Positions 53,587 to 62,895 of a stretch of 64,000 nt of DNA are shown in pieces (the stretch's first letter is position 1; each line of letters starts with the position of its first letter). The stretch lies in contig NC_080043.1 in NCBI RefSeq assembly GCF_012489685.1, positions 38,393,127 through 38,457,126 of the forward strand, written 5' to 3'. Source of the stretch: Lotus japonicus. Taxonomy: Eukaryota; Streptophyta; Magnoliopsida; Fabales; Fabaceae. The notes below the pieces were generated by a model. It was given only the letters and a program-made list of their open reading frames with translations, was not told the DNA's origin and made no database searches. The position numbers and the translations under genes were made by a program.

Positions 53587-54080
53587 GTTAAAACTGTTGA
53601 TCCTTATCATCATAACCACAGGATCGTCTTTGTGTGTCCTGATCCCTTCGAAATCTGCCGACGATATCACAATATCTGGATGCTGGAAACCGAATGGAGT
53701 TTCGTACTGTTGCACTGATGTCACTGCTCTCACGTGCCTTCGCCTCGCCGACGCTGTATCTCCACCCCCGCCGAAGCCACCCGCGATTGTGTTTATTGTC
53801 CCAACTGGCGGCTCAAGGTCTTTATTAAAGGTTTCCTCCGCCCCCTTCTTCCTTGTTGCCAGTGTTTCCTTCTTGTCAGCGGTTGGCGTGCGTCGGCAGT
53901 CGTGTCGCCTGCGATCATCCTGCTGACGACCCCCTTTGTATCGGTTCCCTTGTTGCCGCTCTCCATTCCACCGATCGCCACGGTCGTTCATCTGCAATCG
54001 TCCTGCTCGAATGAGCCTCTCAATCTCGTTCTTCAGGGTAAAGCAGTCTCCCGTGTCGTGGTCTGCCGAGCGGTGGTACT
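53587..54080 (-). pseudogene. Element 2 gag-protease segment between elements 4 and 5
   Basis: Minus-strand peptide: YHRSADHDTGDCFTLKNEIE (second half of the zinc-knuckle motif), RLIRAGRLQMNDRGDRWNGE, an Arg/Gln-rich region, then NTIAGGFGGGGDTASARRR, DIVISSADFEGIRTHKDDPV and MIRINSFNV, where element 4 cuts in just before the protease active-site segment. It links the gag at 62896 with the protease at 47735. Confidence 0.8.
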
Positions 54081-55490
54081 TGTAAGACCCGTGAAAGTTT
54101 AAGAGAAATAAACTCTGTCAATTTCTCGGTTTAGTGCTTTAATTCTCGGTTAATGTGATCTTTATGGGTGTGACCTTGTATGATGAATTTTATCTAATGA
54201 AGGTAATATTTTGATTATTTATATTGAAGTTATTTTCCAAGTATTTCATTCTTCAGTCGTCGGAGGATTCAGCTGCACTACGGAAAACAGTCGAACCGAC
54301 GAGTTTCGCCGAGAGCGCCCTTTTGTCATCGAATTATTATTCGAATGTGAAATAAATATTTTCCTTATCATTACGATAATCTACGCGTAATTTCGAGAAT
54401 TTTGACTGTAATATCGATATAAGGTCAAAAATCTCGCCCGGTAGTGTTTCCGGCTCGAAAACGAGTCGAGTTCGACTCGTTAACGAGCCAATCACGAAAT
54501 TGGCCAGAAAATATCTGATCTTGGGGTTGAGTGTTCAGATGTTGAGTTTGGAGAGAAAGGCTATTAGGGTAGGCTCATGAACCAAGGTCAAAAGGTTAGT
54601 ACCATGATTGCTTTGCCATATGTAGTGTGCTTGAGAAGATAAACCAAAGCCAAAAGTGCAAGCCACCTTTCACCTAGGGAAACGTCCATCACCTTATCAT
54701 AGAAGCTTCCCATCAGATTTCTAAACCAAAGTAAAGGAAATAAGAGGACTTTAGAGAGATAAGTGAGAGAGAGTGAACATCATCTTCATCTTATCTTCAT
54801 CCTTCTTACCAAAAACTGAAATCTTCATCATCTCTAAACACCACCAAGAAATCATCTTTTGTCTTCCATTCCTTCACAAAAGAGTTAGCATTCAAGGTGA
54901 GGATCATGGTGATGGTTTCCAAATTTAAAAGGAGCTATCTTTCTCTTCATCTTTTCAAAAAACTGAGTTGTTGTTGTTGTTGTGCTTGTGGTGAGCTTGT
55001 GATCTCCTTGGCTTCATGCATGTGAAAAGTGTTTTGAAAAAGGTTGAAGCTTGATGTTAGGGCTTCATGCTCTTGTGTTCTGAACCTTAGATTTCGAAAA
55101 TGGAGAGCCAAGGAAGAAAACTACTCATCATAAAACCCTTTCTTGTTCAAAAGGTTGAATCTTGATGTTTTAATGTTCTCATGAAGTAAAGACTTCAAGA
55201 GTAGGTTTTCAAGTTTGTGTCTTAAAATCCTTGAGGCTAAAAGTTCAGTTTTTAACCCTCAAAGATCATTTCAAAGTGTTGTTTCAAAACTCAAAACCCA
55301 TGAACTCTTAGGACTAAGTTCATTCATGAGAAGTGCTAGACTTAGTTAAGAGTGTGTGTGATTTCTATTTGATTTTGATGAATGATGGTTGTGTGCTTGT
55401 GTGAAGGTGAAGAACACCTTGTTCATTTCATTACGAGGAGCTAAAGGCTAGGAAGGAAATCAGACTAGAGAGGTTAAGGAGAAAGCCAAC

Positions 55491-55503
55491 GATCGAGGTA
55501 AGG
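55491..55503 (+). promoter_or_regulatory. Splice-donor-like site in element 5 LTR
   Basis: GATCGAG|GTAAGG resembles the CGAG|GTA donor conserved in the other two chromovirus LTRs, although it lies further in (about 1.42 kb). Confidence 0.3.
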
Positions 55504-55729
55504 GGACTTCGGGTCTTGGACTTTAGCGTGCACGAATTGTATGTTAGGATTGCATGAACTTGTTTGATGACTATGAACATGTTAAGACCTTGGAAGACTT
55601 ATGTAAATGAGCTTAGTATGTTGTATGACCCTTATAATCATGAAAGGGAACTTAAAGGTTAAGTCTTGGGCTAAAAATCAAGTTAAAAGTGAGAAAATGG
55701 ATGAAACTCGGAAGAGGTACAGAACTGCG

Positions 55730-55814
55730 ACGCATGTGCGTGCTTATATGGCGCACATGCGTGGGGAACCTGCAGCTTTGGGCGCATGTGCGTGATTATA
55801 TAACGCTCATGCGT
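55730..55814. repeat. Paired GCGCATGTGCG hairpins
   Basis: ACGCATGTGCG (55730-55740) pairs perfectly with CGCACATGCGT (55752-55762). A second, imperfect pair is GCGCATGTGCGT with ACGCTCATGCGT (55782-55814). They stand just before the tandem repeats. Confidence 0.8.
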
Positions 55815-55860
55815 GGGACTTCTGTCCCTCCAGCGCCAAGAGACGTTTTTTTGCTACTTT

Positions 55861-56395
55861 GAACTGTTTTGGGCATAACTCATTGGATATCAGTCCAAAT
55901 CGGGTGAAACCAATTTTATTTGAAAGCTAACTTAAAGGGCTTCAATCTATAAAAGTTTCATAATTCTTGGATTGCTATTTCAATACAGTTTTGAATTTTA
56001 TTCCACCCCTTTTTCTGCTGCCGAGTAAGCTGGACAGTTCGTATTGTTTTGGGCATAACTCCTTGGATATCAGTCCAAATCGGGTTAAACCAATTTTATT
56101 TCAAAGCTAACTTAAGGGGCTTCAATCTGTCAAAGTTACATAATTTTTGGACTGCTGGTTTAATACAGTTTGCAATTTTATTTTACCCCTTTTCTGCTGC
56201 CGTGTGAGCTGGAAAGTTCGTATTGTTTTGAGCATAACTCCTTGGATATGAGTCCAAATTGTGTGAAACCACTTTTATTTGAAAGATAACTTAATGTTCT
56301 TAAATATGTGAAAGTTTCATAATCTTTAGGTTTCTATTTTAATACAGTTTTCAATTTTAATTCTACCATATTCTGCGGTTTTGTTGCCCTGAATT
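55861..56395. repeat. Three tandem copies of a 180-bp unit in element 5 LTR
   Basis: Units begin at 55861, 56041 and 56220 with (T/A)TTGTTTTGGGCATAACTC. Each contains GGATATCAGTCCAAAT, GAAAGCTAACTTAA and a TTCTGCTGCCG end. Periods are 180 and 179 bp, and the third is more diverged. Confidence 0.9.
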
Positions 56396-56502
56396 AAATG
56401 CATGATATACATGAAGTTTATGAGTTAAGAATGCTTGATTAACATGAGGAATTGCTTACGAACATGATGAATGATAACATGCTTAAGTGCCTTGATGTTG
56501 AG

Positions 56503-56556
56503 AACATGATTACTTGTTGAGAACATGCTTACTTGTTGTGTACATGACTACTTGTT
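56503..56556. repeat. Three-unit 19-bp repeat in element 5 LTR
   Basis: AACATGATTACTTGTT, AACATGCTTACTTGTT and TACATGACTACTTGTT at 19-bp spacing, each with short ACA/TGT arms. The position, about 2.42-2.48 kb from the LTR start, parallels the arrays of the other chromovirus LTRs. Confidence 0.75.
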
Positions 56557-57595
56557 GAATATGACATGATGAACTATTAGGATGTTTATGATGAATGTAC
56601 GTCTTGAATCATGTTCCTATGATGCATGATATAGTATGCCCTGATATTTATCGAATGATATGTGTTGTATGGGCGATGTTGATCGAATGAGATCGAATGT
56701 GGAACCTACGATGGTTGGGCTACCGTGGCGACGGATAGCTGGTGACACCTATGAGTTGGTGACCCCGATCACTCATGTTAAGGTGTGGTGAAGTCGTCAT
56801 CAAACGACAGAAGATTATAACTTCGTTGTGTGACTAATTCATGGAGCATATCATTGCATTGACCGAGGGTACCGCTTGGATAGGGTACACCGAGGTGTTG
56901 GCTAATGACTGCATGGGAAGGGTCATTAGATAAGTGGCAATTGACTGCTGGCTGGGTCTTTGTCCCGCCTGCCTGGTATGGAGTTGGCGTTTATCCGGAT
57001 CATGGTGTGCATTGAGCATTGAGCATATAGCATACGCTAACAATATAGAGACACATAGGTTCCCTTGAACGTCGTTGACGTAAGAACATTGGTTGTTGTC
57101 TTGTGGCTTGTGTTAGACGATTGAATTCCCTATAAGGTGCAACGTGTGGTTGTGGGCCTTGTGCCTTGCTTGTTGAAGTGTTATCCTTATCTTATGCTAC
57201 ATCTTGAATTCCTTAGGGATGTATTAGTATGCCGTTGGTAAGATTCTTGATAGGTGATTATATATGTGAATATGCATGCTCTTACTTGCTCGTATGTGTG
57301 CACGTCCTAATTATGGCCTTGTGGTATAAGAAGTTGACCCTTGCACCTTTTCTCTGTTATAAATGTTCGACGACGCCGCTCTAAAGGATGAGCAAGAGAC
57401 CGATGGACGCATGCGAGGAGACGCCGCAAGGAAATGATGTGACGACTGTTAGATCAAGATTTGGTCATGTGGTACAACTCTATGTTTTGATGATAACAAG
57501 TATTTATTTGTGGATGAACAACTATGATACTCTAATGTTTGTCTTGAGTGTTTTGACAAACAGGTTCTGATTCTGACACCAGAAGATATATTCGT

Positions 57596-57870
57596 CAGAA
57601 GGATCAGAGGATTAGAAGATCAGAGGATCAGAAGTTCTGAAGATCAGAAGTTCTGAAGATCAGAAGTTCTGAAGATCAGAGGATCTGAAGATCAGAGGAT
57701 CTGAGGATCAGAGGATCTGAAGATCAGAGGATCTGAAGATCAGAGGATCAGAAGATCAGAGGATCAGAAGATCTGAGGATCAGAAGATCTGAAGACCAGA
57801 AGCTCTGAGGGACCAGAGGCTCTGAAGGTTCAGAAGCTCTGAAGGTCCAGAAGCAGAAGTTACGAAGGTC
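57596..57870. repeat. Decamer repeat array in element 6 U3 (5' LTR)
   Basis: About 25 imperfect copies of GATC(A/T)GA(A/G)GA occur head to tail. They lie upstream of the TATA box, where enhancer repeats are common in copia LTRs. Confidence 0.9.
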
Positions 57871-58108
57871 AGAGGATCCAAGCTTCCCTCTGACTCTGAT
57901 CACCAAGCTTCACAAGTTCCAACACGAAGCATTCCTCTGATCAGAAGTCATTGGTTAAAGGCAAATGTCTCTATCGAGAAGTACAAGAGCAGCGTACTAT
58001 TCTGAAAAGCCTACCTACCAAGGTTCAGCCACAGCAGGTTCTGGAAGTTCCAGAAATGCCCTCCAACGGTCATATTCTCTCAACAGAAATATCCTTTGCA
58101 CCTTGGAC

Positions 58109-58116
58109 TATAAAAG
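58109..58116 (+). promoter_or_regulatory. TATA box of element 6 5' LTR
   Basis: TTGGACTATAAAAGGCTG; identical in the 3' LTR at 61982-61989. Confidence 0.75.
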
Positions 58117-58721
58117 GCTGAAGAAAAGAAGAAAGACCAAGAGAGCGAGAAGAGCGAGAGAAAAAGAGCTGCAATACAAGAAAAGATTCAAGTCTCTACT
58201 TTCTTCATCTATTCTTATTTGGTTTACACTCAGCTTATTTAGAAGCAAACTTTTGTAAACACCAACCTCAAACAGTTGTTTGATTTTCCTTAAGGGACCG
58301 GGTAGGTCAGTATCCTTAAGAAGACTAAGAGAGTGAATCTTAGTGGTGATTCCTTTAGGAGATCAAGGTTGATCGGATCCTAGAGAAGACTAAGAGAGTG
58401 AATCTTAGTGATAGCTAAGTCAGTGTATTGTTAGTCACTTGTAGGTTTCAAGTGCAGTTGTAACAATTATCTGATTAGTGGATTGCCTTCATTCTAAGAA
58501 GGAAGAAATCACCTTAACGGGTGGACTGGATTAGCTTGAGGGATTTATCAAGTGAACCAGGATAAAATACTTGTGTGCTTTTCTCTTCTCTCTATCTTTA
58601 TCCGCTGCACCATCTATCTTAGAGAAACCGAAAAGATTTACTTTAAATCTTAAGGGGAAAGTTTTTATATTAAAAACGCTATTCAACCCCCCCCTTTCTA
58701 GTCGTTTTTCACACCTTCAAT

Positions 58722-58733
58722 TGGTATCAGAGC
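58722..58733 (+). promoter_or_regulatory. Element 6 primer-binding site (tRNA-iMet)
   Basis: TGGTATCAGAGC two bases after the LTR end. Confidence 0.93.
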
Positions 58734-58793
58734 GCAAGTTCTGATTACCACACTTAACAGTGTTCAGTAGATCCGGGCCAGTGTGAAAAACTC

Positions 58794-60566
58794 ATGGATT
58801 CCACCACTACTACAAGCAAATATCAATACAGTGCAAGACCACCTATCTTTGATGGTCAGAGATTTGATTTCTGGAAAGACAGAATCAAAAGCTTCTTTCT
58901 TGGCTTTGATCCTGATCTTTGGGATTTTGTTGTTGATGGCTACACCCCTCCTGTCGATGAACATGGTGTAAAGATCCCAAGGAAGAAGATGAGTGAAGAT
59001 CAAAAGAAGGAATTCAGAGATCATCACAGATCAAGATCTATTCTGCAAAGTGCCATTTCATATGAAGAATATGAGAAAATTACTGATCGTGATTCCGCCA
59101 AGGGCATCTTTGAATCCTTGCAGATGTCTCATGAAGGAAACAAGAAAGTGAAAGAGACAAAAGCGTTGTCTCTAATCAAGCAGTATGAATCCTTCCAAAT
59201 GGAACCTGACGAATCCATTGAGGATATGTTTTCCAGATTTCAGTTGCTCGTAGCTGGAATAAGACCTCTCAACAAAAGCTACACTACAAAAGATCATGTC
59301 ATAAGGGTCATCAGAAGTCTTCCTGAAAGCTGGATGCCTTTAGTGACTTCAATAGAGCTTACAAGAGATGTTGAGCATATGAGTTTAGAAGAACTCATCA
59401 GCATACTGAAGTGTCATGAACTAAAGCGTGCTGAACATCAGAATCAGAAGAAGAAGTCTATAGCCTTGAAATCCAAATCTGAAAAGGCTAAGGCTATCCA
59501 AGCAGAAGCAGAAGAAGCCTCTGAAGAAGATTCTGATGAAGATGAGCTGACTCTGATATCCAGAAAGTTCAACTGCATCTGGAAGCACAGGCAGAGCAAA
59601 TACAAAGGTTCATCAAAGGACGAAAGGTCAAAGAAGCATTTCAAGACCAAGAAGAGTCTGATGGTGACTTTTGACGAATCAGAGTCAGAGGATGTTGACT
59701 CTGATGGTGAAAGTCAAGGACTCATAGCTATTGTCAAAGACAAAGGAGCAGAGTCAAAGGAAGCTGTTGACTCTGACTCAGAATCAGAAGGAGATCCAGA
59801 CTCTGACGATGAAAATGAGGTATTTGATTCTTTCTCAACTTCTGAACTTAAAGATGCTTTGTCTGAAATTATGGATAAATATAACTCTCTCTTGACTAAG
59901 CATAAAAGGTTGAAAAAGAATTTCTCTGCTGTCTCTGAAACTTCTGTTGAACATGAGAAAATTATTTCTGATTTGAAAAATGATAATCATGCTTTGATTA
60001 ATTCTAACTCTGTGCTTAAGAATCAAATTGCTAAGTTAGAAGAAGTTATTGCCTGCGATGCCTCTGATAGTAAGCATGAATCTAAGTATGAAAAATCTTT
60101 TCAAAGATTCCTGGCTAAAAGCGTAGATAGAAGCTTGATGGCTTCATTGATCTATGGCGTGAGCAGAAATGGAATGCGTGGCATTGGGTATTCTAAACCA
60201 ATTAGAAATGAGCCCTCTGTGCCTAAAGCTAAATCTTTGTATGAATGCTTTGTTCCCTCTGGTACCATATTGCCTGACGCTGTACCTGCTGAAGCTGCTA
60301 AACCTCCTCTTATAAAGGGATCTTTCTTCATGTCTAAATATCATGCAAAAATTCCTTTATATTATCCTGTTGAAAGACCCAAAGTTGTCAGAACTTCTGG
60401 GCTAACTAACAAGAAAGGACCCAGAAAGTGGGTACCTAGGGATAAGATTATATATGTTGCAGATATCTTCAATAGGTCCATCGAAACTCCAACCATGGAA
60501 CCTGGACAGTGGATGCAAGCAACACATGACGGGAGAAAGGCATATGTCCCAAGATCCAAAACTTGA
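58794..60566 (+). CDS. Element 6 Gag (590 aa), zinc knuckle absent
   Basis: ATG 58794 gives an uninterrupted 590-residue copia-type Gag. The N-terminal part has PPIFDGQRFDFWKDRIKSFF, and residues about 80-210 are the UBN2/Gag-polypeptide domain, with WMPLVTSIELTRDVEHMSLE. Next come an acidic Ser/Asp/Glu region (DESESEDVDSDGES), a coiled coil (KYNSLLTKHKRLKKN) and a C-terminal GPRKWVPRDKIIYVADIFN. Where related SIRE-like Gags carry a CCHC zinc knuckle, this protein passes directly from KYKGSSKDERSK to KHFKTKKSL, so the knuckle appears deleted. It would form cytoplasmic particles; RNA selection without the knuckle is uncertain. Confidence 0.85.
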   Translation: MDSTTTTSKYQYSARPPIFDGQRFDFWKDRIKSFFLGFDPDLWDFVVDGYTPPVDEHGVKIPRKKMSEDQKKEFRDHHRSRSILQSAISYEEYEKITDRDSAKGIFESLQMSHEGNKKVKETKALSLIKQYESFQMEPDESIEDMFSRFQLLVAGIRPLNKSYTTKDHVIRVIRSLPESWMPLVTSIELTRDVEHMSLEELISILKCHELKRAEHQNQKKKSIALKSKSEKAKAIQAEAEEASEEDSDEDELTLISRKFNCIWKHRQSKYKGSSKDERSKKHFKTKKSLMVTFDESESEDVDSDGESQGLIAIVKDKGAESKEAVDSDSESEGDPDSDDENEVFDSFSTSELKDALSEIMDKYNSLLTKHKRLKKNFSAVSETSVEHEKIISDLKNDNHALINSNSVLKNQIAKLEEVIACDASDSKHESKYEKSFQRFLAKSVDRSLMASLIYGVSRNGMRGIGYSKPIRNEPSVPKAKSLYECFVPSGTILPDAVPAEAAKPPLIKGSFFMSKYHAKIPLYYPVERPKVVRTSGLTNKKGPRKWVPRDKIIYVADIFNRSIETPTMEPGQWMQATHDGRKAYVPRSKT

Positions 60567-61305
60567 ACCTAAAGGTGAAGTTGATCTTGGAGGCATCAGT
60601 AGAGCAAGATTTGGTCAAGGAATCATTGGTTTTTGATATGAACCCCTCTGTTGATATTCTGAACGCTATTCATGTTAGAATTAATAATAAGCTTGACTCT
60701 GACAAGTCAAAGCTAGCTGAAAAAGCTTGCAGAGATGAGCATGACCGTTTCAGAAAGAAACAAAGACTCAGAACTTGACGAACCAGAAGCAACAACATCA
60801 GAAGATGCTACTACAACTTCTGACTTGCGTCATCAGAAGAAGAGTAGGTTCCTAGCTTCTCATTCTGAAGTATCTGAAGATGAAATTTTGTCCAGAACGG
60901 AGATATCACCAGAACCACACTTCTGCTCTCATCAGAAGATATGCTAATCAGAAGCCAAGTATCCCTTGGTATTACTTCTGAGGAGGAGTATTTCGTCTTT
61001 TACTCTTACTATTTTTTTTCCACCTTCATTCTTTTTGCTTATGACAAAAAGGGGGAGAACTTATAGTATCTTGACAACTCAACTCCTACATCATTTAGCT
61101 CAGAATCTAGACTTTACTAACGTTGATATTAAGTATTAGATTCAGGGGGAGCTTAGCTCAGAATCAAGCACGAGACTCGGATTCAGAAGGAGCAAGATAA
61201 ACTATACACATCAGGATAAGTTTTAACTCTGATACCTTATACTCTGAGTGTATTCAGTTTATTTGTTTAGAGTTGTTCATCAAAATACATGGTTTTGTCA
61301 TCATC
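60567..61305 (+). pseudogene. Element 6 protease remnant and 3' region
   Basis: In a frame shifted from gag (60454-60636), LDSGCKQHMTGERHMSQDP keeps the copia protease D-S-G and the following H-M-T-G block, but it stops at 60636. Further Ser/Glu-rich fragments to 60947 have no recognisable domain. RT, RNase H and integrase are missing, so a large internal deletion joins the protease start to the 3' end. Confidence 0.7.
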
Positions 61306-61319
61306 AAAAAGGGGGAGAT
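61306..61319 (+). promoter_or_regulatory. Element 6 polypurine tract
   Basis: AAAAAGGGGGAGAT immediately precedes the 3' LTR. Confidence 0.9.
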
Positions 61320-62592
61320 TGTTAGATCAAGATTTGGTCATGTGGTACAACTCTATGTTTTGATGATAACAAGTATTTATTTGTGGATGAACAACTATGA
61401 TACTCTAATGTTTGTCTTGAGTGTTTTGACAAACAGGTTCTGATTCTGACACCAGAAGATATATTCGTCAGAAGGATCAGAGGATTAGAAGATCAGAGGA
61501 TCAGAAGTTCTGAAGATCAGAAGTTCTGAAGATCAGAAGTTCTGAAGATCAGAGGATCTGAAGATCAGAGGATCTGAGGATCAGAGGATCTGAAGATCAG
61601 AGGATCTGAAGATCAGAGGATCAGAAGATCAGAGGATCAGAAGATCTGAGGATCAGAAGATCTGAAGACCAGAAGCTCTGAGGGACCAGAGGCTCTGAAG
61701 GTTCAGAAGCTCTGAAGGTCCAGAAGCAGAAGTTACGAAGGTCAGAGGATCCAAGCTTCCCTCTGACTCTGATCACCAAGCTTCACAAGTTCCAACACGA
61801 AGCATTCCTCTGATCAGAAGTCATTGGTTAAAGGCAAATGTCTCTATCGAGAAGTACAAGAGCAGCGTACTATTCTGAAAAGCCTACCTACCAAGGTTCA
61901 GCCACAGCAGGTTCTGGAAGTTCCAGAAATGCCCTCCAACGGTCATATTCTCTCAACAGAAATATCCTTTGCACCTTGGACTATAAAAGGCTGAAGAAAA
62001 GAAGAAAGACCAAGAGAGCGAGAAGAGCGAGAGAAAAAGAGCTGCAATACAAGAAAAGATTCAAGTCTCTACTTTCTTCATCTATTCTTATTTGGTTTAC
62101 ACTCAGCTTATTTAGAAGCAAACTTTTGTAAACACCAACCTCAAACAGTTGTTTGATTTTCCTTAAGGGACCGGGTAGGTCAGTATCCTTAAGAAGACTA
62201 AGAGAGTGAATCTTAGTGGTGATTCCTTTAGGAGATCAAGGTTGATCGGATCCTAGAGAAGACTAAGAGAGTGAATCTTAGTGATAGCTAAGTCAGTGTA
62301 TTGTTAGTCACTTGTAGGTTTCAAGTGCAGTTGTAACAATTATCTGATTAGTGGATTGCCTTCATTCTAAGAAGGAAGAAATCACCTTAACGGGTGGACT
62401 GGATTAGCTTGAGGGATTTATCAAGTGAACCAGGATAAAATACTTGTGTGCTTTTCTCTTCTCTCTATCTTTATCCGCTGCACCATCTATCTTAGAGAAA
62501 CCGAAAAGATTTACTTTAAATCTTAAGGGGAAAGTTTTTATATTAAAAACGCTATTCAACCCCCCCCTTTCTAGTCGTTTTTCACACCTTCA
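61320..62592 (+). repeat. Element 6 3' LTR
   Basis: 1273 bp. I found no difference from 57447-58719. It is followed by the TSD acgac. Confidence 0.93.
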
Positions 62593-62895
62593 ACGACGAG
62601 CTACCGATTCAGAGATTAGCCGTGTGGAGATTGCGGGGAGCTCGATGGGCATATGAGGCTTTTAGTTTATATTCCTTTTGGAGTTTATTTTGTGATTATA
62701 TTCGTTGATGTAAGGGTATTTATTATGATGGGTATTATGTATTCATTGGTTAGAGCATGTTTTGGAAAGTATTACAAAGTATTATGTTTCAAAAGAAAAA
62801 AAAATATACCTGCATTTTTATGATTTCGAAAGTTCATTAGCATGATTAATTTACTCTTGGATCACTAAGTAACCCTTGAAAATCGGGGCGTTACA

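Larger units (their letters stand above)
57447..58719 (+). repeat. Element 6 5' LTR
   Basis: 1273 bp. The U3 part is dominated by a GATCAGAGGA-type tandem repeat, followed by a TATA box at 58109. A 97-codon frame at 57965-58258 occurs in both LTRs but spans the promoter and is not treated as a gene. Confidence 0.93.
57447..62592 (+). mobile_element. Element 6: gag-only Ty1/copia (SIRE/Maximus-like), very young
   Basis: LTRs of 1273 bp (TGTTAGATCAAG...CACACCTTCA) are flanked by the TSD acgac (57442-57446 and 62593-62597). By eye the two LTRs are identical. The 2.6-kb interior carries a tRNA-iMet site, one intact gag ORF, a short protease remnant and the polypurine tract, but no RT, RNase H or integrase. 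It must have moved recently using another element's enzymes. Confidence 0.92.
54081..62895 (+). mobile_element. Element 5: chromovirus-like solo LTR, 3.66 kb, split by element 6
   Basis: It starts TGTAAGACCCGTG and ends GGGGCGTTACA with a perfect TSD gtact (54076-54080 and 62896-62900). Excluding element 6 and one TSD, about 3.66 kb remain, without gag or pol. The ends match the Tekay-like LTRs of element 3 read in the opposite orientation. It contains three 180-bp tandem repeats, GC hairpins and a weak hairpin array. Solo LTR by LTR-LTR recombination is the simplest reading. Confidence 0.82.

Noticed and set aside
57363..57437. Element 5 version of the LTR-encoded ORF
   Set aside because: An ATG follows the GTTGACCCT motif at the right place, but the frame stops after 24 codons and lacks the PSGGI and SFNLP blocks.
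57596..57870. Satellite or CRISPR array
   Set aside because: The decamer repeats are imperfect, lack spacers and lie in the U3 of a copia LTR; the identical block at 61469-61743 confirms it.
57965..58258. 97-residue basic protein in the element 6 LTR
   Set aside because: The frame overlaps the TATA box and transcription start, has low-complexity K/R content, and is present in both LTRs only because they are identical.
54081..62895. Element 5 as an autonomous or coding element
   Set aside because: All coding sequence in the interval belongs to nested element 6; the remainder has LTR-type ends and no priming site, gag or pol.
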